Part shown: one piece after another, positions 7,568 through 15,022 of the stretch
Layout of the letters: each line of letters opens with the position of its first letter
How positions within the stretch are numbered: position 1 is the first letter of the stretch
Assembly (NCBI GenBank): GCA_964350135.1
Contig: CAYGJN010000047.1
Location: 1-19,252 of the forward strand
Source: CAYGJN01 sp964350135
GTDB lineage: Bacteria; Bdellovibrionota; Bacteriovoracia; Bacteriovoracales; Bacteriovoracaceae
Reading direction: 5' to 3'
DNA: 19,252 nt
The notes under the pieces: generated by a model
What the model saw: only the letters and a program-made list of their open reading frames with translations
What the model was told of the DNA's origin: nothing
Database searches by the model: none
Made by a program: the position numbers and the translations under genes

Positions 7568-8644
7568 ATGCTCTATCACTTTTTGTATCCTCTGAGTTCA
7601 GATGTTTCGCTTTTTAACGTGTTTCGCTATATCACGGTGCGTTCGTTTCTTGCCTTTGCAGTAAGCCTGGTTATCTCAGTTATTGTTGGGAAGAAGTTTA
7701 TTGCCTTCATGAAAAAAAAGCAATTTGGGCAAATCATTAGAGATGATGGCCCGGAAAGTCATTTTAAGAAGAAAGGTACGCCGACTTTTGGAGGTGTCTT
7801 TATCTTTATGAGCATTATGGGAGGACTTCTGATTTGTGGCAATTTTAGTGCGCCACCATTAGTAATCTCACTTATTGTTATGGTTTCTTTTTTTATTTTG
7901 GGTGGAATTGATGATTATCTAAAAGTTTTAAAAAAGAATTCAGATGGCATCTCTGCTAGGGCTAAGCTTTTTTGGCAGTTTTTAACTTCTGCAATTGCTC
8001 TTTATCTAATTATTGAATTAAAACTCGTAGACACCATGCTGTATATTCCTTTTTATAAAGGTGCCGTTATTGATTTGGGGTATTTTTATATTCTTTTTGG
8101 ATCAATTGTTATTGTAGGCTCAAGTAACGCAGTTAATCTAACTGATGGTCTAGATGGTTTGGCCATTGGCCCAATAATAACAAGTAGCGCAAGCCTTGGG
8201 ATTATTGCTTACCTTACGGGACATATCGAATTTTCAGAATATTTATATATTCCCTATTTTCATAATATTGGTGAACTTGCTGTTCTTATGGCTGCAATAA
8301 TTGGGGCAGGGCTTGGCTTTTTATGGTATAACTCGTACCCAGCTCAGATATTTATGGGTGATGTTGGATCTCTCTCTCTTGGAGGAGTTCTAGGAATTGT
8401 TGCAGTTTTAACAAAAAGTGAGATTCTTTTTGTGATTATTGGTGGGATTTTTGTCATCGAAGCAATAAGTGTCATCGTTCAGGTGGGTTCTTATAAAATG
8501 ACTAAGAAACGACCTTTTCGAATGGCTCCAATTCATCATCACTTTGAATTAAAGGGATGGCCGGAACCAAAAGTGATTGTAAGGTTTTGGATTATCAGTA
8601 TACTGCTCTCGCTTTTTGCAATTGCAACACTGAAACTAAGGTAA
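7568..8644 (+). CDS. mraY: Phospho-MurNAc-pentapeptide transferase (lipid I synthase)
   Basis: MraY is an integral membrane enzyme that moves phospho-MurNAc-pentapeptide from UDP to undecaprenyl phosphate, giving lipid I. The sequence is strongly hydrophobic, with about ten membrane segments. Family motifs are all present: FGQIIRDDGPESHFKKKGTP (53-72), the DD pair (D115-D116), NLTDGLDGL (190-198), FMGDVGSLSLGG (262-273, D265 catalytic-site Asp) and PIHHHFELKGW (321-331). The 358 residues are typical of the family. The N-terminus MLYHFLYPLSSDVSLFNVFRY aligns in register with E. coli MraY, so the ATG at 7568 is a sound start even though only a weak AAAGA precedes it. A 25-base gap separates it from murF. 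Confidence 0.96.
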   Translation: MLYHFLYPLSSDVSLFNVFRYITVRSFLAFAVSLVISVIVGKKFIAFMKKKQFGQIIRDDGPESHFKKKGTPTFGGVFIFMSIMGGLLICGNFSAPPLVISLIVMVSFFILGGIDDYLKVLKKNSDGISARAKLFWQFLTSAIALYLIIELKLVDTMLYIPFYKGAVIDLGYFYILFGSIVIVGSSNAVNLTDGLDGLAIGPIITSSASLGIIAYLTGHIEFSEYLYIPYFHNIGELAVLMAAIIGAGLGFLWYNSYPAQIFMGDVGSLSLGGVLGIVAVLTKSEILFVIIGGIFVIEAISVIVQVGSYKMTKKRPFRMAPIHHHFELKGWPEPKVIVRFWIISILLSLFAIATLKLR

Positions 8645-8659
8645 TTAGAGGTAGCAAGA

Positions 8660-10039
8660 ATGGATAGATTTAAAGGTAAAAGAATATTAATTGTTGGTGT
8701 AGGAAAGACAGGTTTTTGTCTTATCAATTTCTTTAATGGACTTGAGTGTAATATTCGAGTAACTGATATTAAGCCTATCTTTGATCTTAATAAAGCTGTA
8801 AAGAAATTAAAAAAGATCAAACCAGCTGTGGATATGACTTTTGGTGAGCATAAAGACTCGGACTTTTTAGAAGCAGATGTTGTTGTCTATAGTTCAAGTA
8901 TCTCTCCTGATATGCCTCAACTTCAACTTGCCCGTGAGCATGGTAAGCAAGTTTATAGTGAGTTTGCTCTTGCTAATCGTCTTTGTAAAAAACCTATAAT
9001 TGCAGTTTGTGGCTCAAGTGGAAGAAGCACTGTCGCCCATATGATTGGGTATGCTCTTAAGCTTGAAGGAAAGAATACTTTTGTAACGGGTACTCCTGAA
9101 AATCCATTTATTAATCTTTATAAGCAACCAAATTATGAAGAAATGGACTATGTGATTGTTGAGGCATCAGCTCTTCAACTTCAAAACTTAGATGATTTTC
9201 ATCCGGTACTTGTTGTTTATACAAATATTGGTGAAAAATATCCTGAAAACCGTTTTAAAACTTACGGTGATTATTTAGAGACTAAGCTTTCAGCAACGAA
9301 ACATTTAAATGCGGATGATTTTTTAATTGTGAATTTTGACAAGCTTGCTAACCATACATTTTTTAGAAACCAAACAGCGCAGACCTATTGGTACTCTAGA
9401 AAATCCTTCGCTAAAATGGGCGTGATCAGTGAGATTCAAGGTACTCATTTTCATGAGAAGAGAATTCACTCAAATATTCATTTTCATTCAGAGTTTAGAG
9501 TTAATGAAATGAGAATTGTCGGCGAGAAAAGTAGAGAAAACTTACTAGGTGCAATTACTGCTTGTAAGGCCTTAAAAGTTAGTGATGACTCTATTCAAGA
9601 AACAATTAAAAAGTTTCCAGGGATTCCACATAAGCTTGAGTACGTTTTTGAAAAAAATGGTGTTCGTTTTTATAATGACTCCAAGACTGAAGATATGGGT
9701 GAGATGATTGAGTCTGTTAAGGCCTATAAAAACCAGGTTATTCTTATTGCTGGTGGCAAGGACACAGAGATTGATTATGAACCATATATCGACAAGTTGC
9801 CTGAAAACATTCGCGTAATGGTACTAGTTGGTGAGTGTAAAGAACGTCTTAATCGTGCGATTGGCAGTGTAACTCAAACCTACCTAGTAGGATCTTTTGA
9901 GGAATCTATCCTTATTGCTTATCAAAAATCTAGAACTGGTGATGTGATTCTTCTATCTCCAGGAAACCCAAGTACTGATATTTTCAGGGATTTTGAAGAG
10001 CGTGGGAATTACTATAAGAAACTTATTTATCAACTGTAA
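8660..10039 (+). CDS. murD: MurD-like UDP-MurNAc-L-alanine:D-glutamate ligase with altered active site
   Basis: MurD normally adds D-glutamate to UDP-MurNAc-L-Ala. The order of domains, 459-residue length and position after mraY all fit. Conserved features are GVGKTG (13-18), TD (35-36), E168 in VEAS, Y205 and K209 (carbamylated lysine), N294, GIPHKLE (321-327), NDSK (339-342), GGKD (366-369), LLSPG..S438, and FEERGN (445-450). Several residues regarded as invariant in Mur ligases differ. The ATP loop is GSSGRST, with R122 where E. coli has K115. The segment usually written N-x-T-E-D-H is NIGEKY, so Y194 replaces metal-site H183. K325 replaces R302, and E344 replaces T321. No other MurD candidate is visible. 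AGAGG (8647-8651) lies eight bases before the ATG. It may be active with altered chemistry; family confidence is high, activity uncertain. Confidence 0.87.
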   Translation: MDRFKGKRILIVGVGKTGFCLINFFNGLECNIRVTDIKPIFDLNKAVKKLKKIKPAVDMTFGEHKDSDFLEADVVVYSSSISPDMPQLQLAREHGKQVYSEFALANRLCKKPIIAVCGSSGRSTVAHMIGYALKLEGKNTFVTGTPENPFINLYKQPNYEEMDYVIVEASALQLQNLDDFHPVLVVYTNIGEKYPENRFKTYGDYLETKLSATKHLNADDFLIVNFDKLANHTFFRNQTAQTYWYSRKSFAKMGVISEIQGTHFHEKRIHSNIHFHSEFRVNEMRIVGEKSRENLLGAITACKALKVSDDSIQETIKKFPGIPHKLEYVFEKNGVRFYNDSKTEDMGEMIESVKAYKNQVILIAGGKDTEIDYEPYIDKLPENIRVMVLVGECKERLNRAIGSVTQTYLVGSFEESILIAYQKSRTGDVILLSPGNPSTDIFRDFEERGNYYKKLIYQL

Positions 10040-10045
10040 ATAAGT
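10021..10045 (+). other. AT-rich inverted repeat at the murD stop codon
   Basis: ACTTATTTA and TAAATAAGT form a perfect 9-bp stem around a 7-base loop, and the murD TAA lies in the right arm. Only one G:C pair is present and no T-run follows, so it is a poor intrinsic terminator. It could be an RNA processing or stability element between murD and the inserted secreted-protein genes. Confidence 0.35.
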
Positions 10046-10054
10046 AATACCCTC

Positions 10055-10082
10055 TTGAACCAAATTCACGGCAGTGTATAAA
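10055..10082 (+). promoter_or_regulatory. Candidate internal promoter before the secreted-protein gene pair
   Basis: TTGAAC (10055-10060) and TATAAA (10077-10082) are separated by 16 bases; each matches the sigma-70 consensus at five of six positions. Transcription would begin near 10089-10091, leaving a very short leader that contains GGAGG. It lies in the only sizeable gap within the mur genes, which supports the idea that the next two genes can be expressed apart from the upstream operon. Confidence 0.5.
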
Positions 10083-10104
10083 ACCCTTTATTATGGAGGT
10101 TTTT

Positions 10105-10557
10105 ATGCGATTATTGGCACTAGTAATTTTTAGTCTATCTTTGTCTGTTTTTGCTAGTAATCCTTTTAAGGTTTATTGCCATAGCTATGACTCCACTGAG
10201 GAAAATTGGCATTCTCGCACTGGTAAAGATAAAGACCATAAAAGACCAAGCGAAAAATTTTCGAAAAGTAAAAAAAGTGATTCTTTTGAATACGCTGAGA
10301 TCCAATTAAATAGTCTTTTTACGGTTGTTGCTCATCTTGAGCCTAATAATCAATCACCAGAAAAATTAGTAATGAAGATCATGCCTGTAGGAGAAAAAAT
10401 TCCTCTTATGACGAGCTCTATTCCACTGGTTTATCAAATGTCATCAGGTGGAAGATCTTTAACAAATGAAGAAAGCTATCCAACTTTTAGTTTCCAAGAT
10501 CAACATACGATTAAATGTAAAATTACAAACCAATTTGCCGTGATCGACGGAGAGTAA
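10105..10557 (+). CDS. Small secreted protein of unknown function
   Basis: I do not recognise a family. An upstream in-frame ATG at 10093 is possible, but GGAGG (10095-10099) lies inside that extension, five bases before the ATG at 10105, so 10105 is preferred (150 residues). Residues 1-17 form a clear signal peptide (MRLLALVIFSLSLSVFA), predicting export to the periplasm or beyond. The mature part has two cysteines (C25 and C138), one near each end, which could form a disulfide. It has a strongly basic, Lys/Ser-rich stretch (about 38-60, KDKDHKRPSEKFSKSKKSD) followed by a beta-rich-looking C-terminal half. It ends one base before the L,D-transpeptidase gene, so the two products are probably made together. 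A role as partner, regulator or substrate-binding accessory of that enzyme is inference from position only. Confidence 0.82.
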   Translation: MRLLALVIFSLSLSVFASNPFKVYCHSYDSTEENWHSRTGKDKDHKRPSEKFSKSKKSDSFEYAEIQLNSLFTVVAHLEPNNQSPEKLVMKIMPVGEKIPLMTSSIPLVYQMSSGGRSLTNEESYPTFSFQDQHTIKCKITNQFAVIDGE

Positions 10558-10558
10558 A

Positions 10559-11413
10559 ATGAAAATTTTAATAGCTCTTCTCATTTCTCTTAGTAGTTTT
10601 GCACAAACTCAGTCTGTTTATGGTGTTGAGGTTAAAAGAGTTTATACAACATTTACTATCGAAGACACTGAAACCAATATACCTGCAAAAAACTATGCCG
10701 GTATGGAAGCTAAGTTTGTCTTTTTCGACTATGATTCTAACGGACGACCAGAGGTTGGCTTTGTTATAGAAAATGGTGATGTAATTTCTATTAATGAAAC
10801 TCAGTTTAAAATTGATGTATCTTTATTTGATAGGAAGGTTGTTTTTCAAGACACCTTAAACCCAGGCCTAGTCTTTGCTTTTCCAATTGCCCCAGGTGGT
10901 TTGAATGTATTTGAGCAAAGGTCAGTTACTCCAGAGTTTAAGAATGCCTATGTTTTAAAAGCAACAGCTATTGAGAAAAGATGCAAGCCAAGTTATTTTC
11001 ATTGTCTTCCTTTTATTAGAGTGATGACTGATGAATCTGTTTCTAAAGGATGGACTGGAATTGGCTTTCATATAAAGCAAAACCCGCAGCTCAAAAGAAC
11101 CTTTGATTCTCATGGTTGTATTCGACTAAGTGAAGAAGATCTTTTTGCTTTTGATAGAATACTTCGTTATGGAAGGCATAGGAGTCTAAAATTAGATTTT
11201 CATAAAATGCATAGACCTGATATCGATATTACGGCCGTTCCATTGGTTCGAAATTTTTATCAAAAAGAAAAAGATTTTGGCGGTGGTGAAACTCGTCGTG
11301 GTAAAAGTGGTCTTGTGATTTTTAGTAAAATCAGCTCCGCTCCTCCATGGGAGAAGTTAGCGGGCGTGGGTGCTTCACAAAGACTTCTAAACTTTATCAA
11401 AAGAATCAAGTAA
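10559..11413 (+). CDS. Exported L,D-transpeptidase (YkuD family)
   Basis: The first 15-22 residues form a signal peptide (MKILIALLISLSSFAQ). The YkuD catalytic signature is complete: H171 followed after 12 residues by S184-H185-G186-C187-I-R189-L, with C187 as the expected nucleophile. L,D-transpeptidases of this family form 3-3 (DAP-DAP) peptidoglycan crosslinks, exchange the terminal D-alanine for other D-amino acids, or attach lipoproteins to the wall; the subtype cannot be told here. Residues 23-130 form an unassigned beta-rich N-terminal region (FVFFDYDSNGRPEVGFVIEN), and the last about 70 residues form a basic tail with GGGETRRGKSG. Two extra cysteines (C142, C149) lie before the active site. 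GGAG (10549-10552) precedes the ATG. A location inside a dcw cluster, between murD and ftsW, is unusual. Confidence 0.88.
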   Translation: MKILIALLISLSSFAQTQSVYGVEVKRVYTTFTIEDTETNIPAKNYAGMEAKFVFFDYDSNGRPEVGFVIENGDVISINETQFKIDVSLFDRKVVFQDTLNPGLVFAFPIAPGGLNVFEQRSVTPEFKNAYVLKATAIEKRCKPSYFHCLPFIRVMTDESVSKGWTGIGFHIKQNPQLKRTFDSHGCIRLSEEDLFAFDRILRYGRHRSLKLDFHKMHRPDIDITAVPLVRNFYQKEKDFGGGETRRGKSGLVIFSKISSAPPWEKLAGVGASQRLLNFIKRIK

Positions 11414-11454
11414 AACTTTGTAGAGTAACATTAGATATGTGATATCATAGTGTT

Positions 11455-12606
11455 ATGCAAAGTTTTTTAGTAGAAAGATCTCGTCAATCCCTCATGATCA
11501 TAGTTGGAGTTCTAACTGTTATTGGTCTCATTATGGTTTTTTCATCAAGCTATATCTACTCCCGTGAGGTATTTCTTGATTCAGCACTGTTTTTTAAAAA
11601 ACAAATCTTTTTTTGCTTTATTGGCGTTGCTGGAGCTTATTTTATTCAGCGAGTGCCTTTTGAAACATGGTCAAAATACTCTTTCCATTTATTAGTTGCA
11701 CTAACTTTGGTGACTCTTTGTGTTTTCATCCCTGGTCTTGGTATTGAGATGAAAGGTTCAAATAGGTGGTTAAACCTTGGGATTACAAGAATTCAGCCAG
11801 CAGAGTTTTTAAAGCTTTCCTTGCTGTTAGCTTCAGCTTTTTATTTTAATAAGTTTCATACCTTTGATAAGCAAGAGAGAATTATAAAAGGCGCTATTCT
11901 TGGGCTTCCTCTTCTTATTGTTTTATGTCAGCCCGATTTTGGAGCATTTTTTATCTGTTTGATGATAATTTTGTTCTGTTGCTTTTTAAGCCCATTTCCC
12001 CGTAAGTATTTTTATGGAGCTATTCTTACTTCCCTTAGTGCAATTCCAGTAATTATTTTATTAGAGCCTTATAGAGTCCAAAGATTATTAACTTATCTAG
12101 ACCCTTGGAAAGACCCAAGGAAGGCTGGTTTTCAGATTATTCAGTCATTTTTGGCCTTTGCAAATGGTTCGCTATTTGGAAAAGGGATTGGAAACTCTAA
12201 CGAAAAATTATTCTATCTACCTGAAGCTCATAATGACTTTATTTTTAGTGTGATAGGTGAAGAACTAGGTTTTGTTGGAGTATTGCTTATTGTATTTCTT
12301 TTTATCGGGTTTGTTTATTTTGGCCTTAGGGCATCATTACATATGAGAAAGAGGCATCATTTTACAATCGTTGCGGCTGTTACTTTTGCTATTTCTCTGC
12401 AGGCAATATTGAATATGGGAGTTGTTTTAGGAGTTCTTCCAACCAAAGGGTTAAATCTACCATTTGTTAGTTATGGGGGATCGTCTTTGATTGTTAATTT
12501 TTTGGCCTTTGGAATATTGCTCTCAGCTCTTAAATCTAGCGAGAAGGAGAGCGTTCAGCATCATTCTCAATCTCAACATAATTATACTTATAGAAGTTTA
12601 GGCTAG
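11455..12606 (+). CDS. ftsW: SEDS-family septal peptidoglycan glycosyltransferase
   Basis: FtsW is a polytopic membrane enzyme that polymerises lipid II at the division site with FtsI. About ten hydrophobic segments are visible. SEDS signatures are GSNRWLNLGITRIQPAEFLK (101-120), RLLTYLDPWKDPRKAGFQ (210-227), EAHNDFIFSVIGEELGFVG (257-275, with D261 matching the essential Asp of E. coli FtsW), and LNLPFVSYGGSSL near the end. The order within the cluster and partnership with ftsI favour FtsW over RodA. At 383 residues it lacks the longer N-terminus of E. coli FtsW. The frame is closed by TGA at 11440-11442 and the only start codon after it is the ATG at 11455, but no Shine-Dalgarno sequence precedes it and the gene lies 41 bases after the transpeptidase gene. 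Confidence 0.94.
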   Translation: MQSFLVERSRQSLMIIVGVLTVIGLIMVFSSSYIYSREVFLDSALFFKKQIFFCFIGVAGAYFIQRVPFETWSKYSFHLLVALTLVTLCVFIPGLGIEMKGSNRWLNLGITRIQPAEFLKLSLLLASAFYFNKFHTFDKQERIIKGAILGLPLLIVLCQPDFGAFFICLMIILFCCFLSPFPRKYFYGAILTSLSAIPVIILLEPYRVQRLLTYLDPWKDPRKAGFQIIQSFLAFANGSLFGKGIGNSNEKLFYLPEAHNDFIFSVIGEELGFVGVLLIVFLFIGFVYFGLRASLHMRKRHHFTIVAAVTFAISLQAILNMGVVLGVLPTKGLNLPFVSYGGSSLIVNFLAFGILLSALKSSEKESVQHHSQSQHNYTYRSLG

Positions 12607-12609
12607 ATT

Positions 12610-13680
12610 ATGTCTAAAGTATCTTATGCATTTTTGGCAGCTGGCGGTACTGGTGGTCATATAAATGCAGCTCTAAGCCTCGGAAATAATCTAGAAAAAA
12701 GAGGAATCCAGGTTACTTATCTTAGTGGCAAAAGACATCTTGATTATAAACTTTATAAAGACAAGAATGTTTTGCATTTAAATGCAAGGCCACTTTTAGG
12801 AAGAAATTCACTAGGACTAGCGATTTCGCTATTGCTTAATTTTATTGTCTTTCTTCAATCAATCTTTCTTTTTCTTAAAAAAAGACCTGTCTTTGTTTTT
12901 GGTGCCGGAGGTTATATTTGCGGCCCAACACTCTTATCTGCAAAGTTATTAGGGATACCTGTTTTTATTTTAGAACAAAACTCAGTTATGGGGCTTACTA
13001 ATAAATTACTTTCAAAAATATCAGATATAGTTTTTTTAAATTTTGATAAAACAATTGGATGCCCAGAAAATATGGTTACTAAGGTCTATGGTAATCCTGT
13101 TAGTCATAAGTTTATAGAAACTAACTGGCATAAAATTCAGTCTAATCCCTTTCGGGTTTTAGTTTTTGGAGGCTCTCTTGGGGCTCTTGAAATTAATAAT
13201 ATGATTAAAAAATTATTAGAGCATTATGATTTGGACTTTCCTATTCAAATCACTCACCAAGTGGGAAAGGGCAAGGCCGTTGATATTCAAAATGGCCATC
13301 AAGTGACTTATACACAGTTGGAATATATTGATGATATGGCAAAAGAAATTTATGACTCAGACTTAGTTATTTGTAGAGGTGGTGCTTCAAGCATAACGGA
13401 GCTTATGATTGCAAAAAGAGCCTGTATTATTATTCCTCTTACACTTCACAGGGATCAACACCAGGTTCATAATGCAAAGGCTTTAGAGCAAAAAGTAGGG
13501 TCTCCAGTTCATATTGAAAATATAGTTGATTTGATAGATGAAAATTGTGAAAAACTTAAAAAAATAATTCAAAATGAGTACCTAAGAGATAAATCTAATG
13601 ATAAAGATTGGCATAATATTAAGCACAAGAATCCATCGGATTTGATTATCGGAGAGATACTCTCTTATGTTTCGAAGTAA
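12610..13680 (+). CDS. murG: Lipid II synthase (UDP-GlcNAc:lipid I N-acetylglucosaminyltransferase)
   Basis: MurG adds GlcNAc to lipid I on the inner face of the membrane to give lipid II. It is a GT-B fold glycosyltransferase (family GT28). The N-terminal glycine loop is AGGTGGH (11-17, with the conserved His). GAGGYICGP (98-106) and ILEQNSVMGLTNK (120-132) follow. The second glycine loop is FGGSLGALEIN (186-196), and the UDP-GlcNAc site is CRGGASSITE (255-264) plus the HRDQHQVHNA region (280-289). The 356 residues match E. coli (355). It starts three bases after ftsW and overlaps murC by 14 bases; its last codons contain the hairpin that encloses the murC ribosome site. Confidence 0.95.
   Translation: MSKVSYAFLAAGGTGGHINAALSLGNNLEKRGIQVTYLSGKRHLDYKLYKDKNVLHLNARPLLGRNSLGLAISLLLNFIVFLQSIFLFLKKRPVFVFGAGGYICGPTLLSAKLLGIPVFILEQNSVMGLTNKLLSKISDIVFLNFDKTIGCPENMVTKVYGNPVSHKFIETNWHKIQSNPFRVLVFGGSLGALEINNMIKKLLEHYDLDFPIQITHQVGKGKAVDIQNGHQVTYTQLEYIDDMAKEIYDSDLVICRGGASSITELMIAKRACIIIPLTLHRDQHQVHNAKALEQKVGSPVHIENIVDLIDENCEKLKKIIQNEYLRDKSNDKDWHNIKHKNPSDLIIGEILSYVSK
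13651..13666 (+). promoter_or_regulatory. murC ribosome site enclosed in a hairpin (translational coupling element)
   Basis: The murC Shine-Dalgarno sequence GGAGAG (13651-13656) lies in the left arm of a perfect GAGAG-ATA-CTCTC hairpin (13652-13664), and the murC ATG follows at 13667. All of this is inside the last codons of murG. When murG is not translated, the hairpin would hide the site; ribosomes finishing murG would open it. The structure is seen directly; the function is inference. Confidence 0.4.
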
Positions 13681-15022
13681 AGAAAAAACCAAAATACATT
13701 TTATTGGCATAGGTGGTATTGGAATGAGCGGTATTGCTGAAATACTTGCTCGCATGGGTTATGGCGTACAAGGGTCTGACTTAAAGAAAAATCCAATCAC
13801 TGACAAGCTTGAAGCTCTTGGAGTCAATATTATTGAAGGGCATAAGGAAGAAAATATTAACGATCAGGTGACTGTTATCGTTTATAGCTCTGCAATTAGT
13901 CCTGATAATCCAGAGCGTGTAAAAGGAAGAGAGCTTAATATTCCAGAGATTAGAAGAGCTGAAATGCTTGCTGAGCTTATGAGGTTAAAGTATGGGATTG
14001 CCGTTGCTGGTACTCATGGAAAAACAACAACAAGCTCTATTCTGGCAACAGTCCTGCACGAGGTGGGAATCAACCCAACACATATCATTGGTGGAGTGGT
14101 TGAAAACTTAGGTGGTAATGCAAAACTTGGGAAGAGTGATTTTTTATTGGCCGAAGCAGATGAGTCTGATGGCTCTTTTTTATTACTCAATCCAGTGCTC
14201 TCTGTTATTACAAATATTGATAACGATCATCTAGATTTTTATAAAGAAGAAAGTAAAATTTATGATGCATTCTTGGAATTTAGTAATAAAGTCCCTTTTT
14301 ACGGATTTAATATTTTAAACTCACACGATATTAAAATTCAAAAATTGATAGAACAAAGTAATCGTCCTTATTTAAGTTTCGGCCTAGAAAACAATGCTGA
14401 TTATTGTGCAAAAAATATAAAGCAGGACTCTTTGGGATCGCGGTTTGAGCTTTTTGTAAAAGAAGTAAAAAGGGCTGATGTTAAACTAAACCTACCTGGA
14501 GATCATAATATTTTAAATAGTCTTGGTGCCATTGCAGTTGCTCATCAAATATCTGACGATATAGAGGGAATTTGTAGGGCAGTTGAAAAATTTAATGGCG
14601 TTGGAAGAAGATTTGAAAAGCTTTATGATCAAAATAATTTTTTGGTCGTTGATGATTATGCTCATCACCCTACAGAAGTAAAAGCCACTTTAAAAGCCGC
14701 CAAGGCCCTTAACAAAGAACTAGTTGTCATATTTGAACCTCACCGATTCAGTAGAACAAAAGATTGTTGGGACCAATTTGTTGACTCTTTTAAGGATTGT
14801 CCAAATTTATACATATTACCAATCTATGCAGCTAGTGAAGCTCCTATCAAAGGGATAGACTCCAAAGAATTTACAAAGGCGATTAATGGTTCTTCTTATT
14901 TAAACTCATGGGAAGAAGCCGAAGATCTTCTTGGCGGTCTTAAAGAAAAAGATGTTATTGTGCTAACACTTGGGGCAGGTGCAATTGGACGAAATATTAG
15001 AAACTGGGTTTTAAAAATATAA
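13667..15022 (+). CDS. murC: UDP-N-acetylmuramate:L-alanine ligase
   Basis: MurC adds the first stem-peptide residue, L-alanine, to UDP-MurNAc in the cytosol. Its signatures are intact: the nucleotide-sugar loop GIGGIGMSG (14-22), ATP loop GTHGKTT (115-121), EADESDGSF (163-171), TNIDNDHLDFY (182-192) with the metal-site His, the region around GRRFE (313-317), DDYAHHPTEV (329-338) and EPHRFSR (357-363). The length of 451 residues is somewhat shorter than E. coli (491), which is common outside enterobacteria. It overlaps murG by 14 bases, and its TAA overlaps the ATG of murB by one base (TAATG). It is not fused to ddl or murB. Confidence 0.95.
   Translation: MFRSKEKTKIHFIGIGGIGMSGIAEILARMGYGVQGSDLKKNPITDKLEALGVNIIEGHKEENINDQVTVIVYSSAISPDNPERVKGRELNIPEIRRAEMLAELMRLKYGIAVAGTHGKTTTSSILATVLHEVGINPTHIIGGVVENLGGNAKLGKSDFLLAEADESDGSFLLLNPVLSVITNIDNDHLDFYKEESKIYDAFLEFSNKVPFYGFNILNSHDIKIQKLIEQSNRPYLSFGLENNADYCAKNIKQDSLGSRFELFVKEVKRADVKLNLPGDHNILNSLGAIAVAHQISDDIEGICRAVEKFNGVGRRFEKLYDQNNFLVVDDYAHHPTEVKATLKAAKALNKELVVIFEPHRFSRTKDCWDQFVDSFKDCPNLYILPIYAASEAPIKGIDSKEFTKAINGSSYLNSWEEAEDLLGGLKEKDVIVLTLGAGAIGRNIRNWVLKI

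Noticed and set aside
10021..10045. Rho-independent terminator after murD
   Set aside because: The stem is nearly all A:T and no T-tract follows, so it was listed only as an inverted repeat.
10093..10104. Upstream ATG start for the small secreted protein
   Set aside because: It would put GGAGG inside the coding region and add MEVF before the signal peptide; the ATG at 10105 has ideal ribosome-site spacing.
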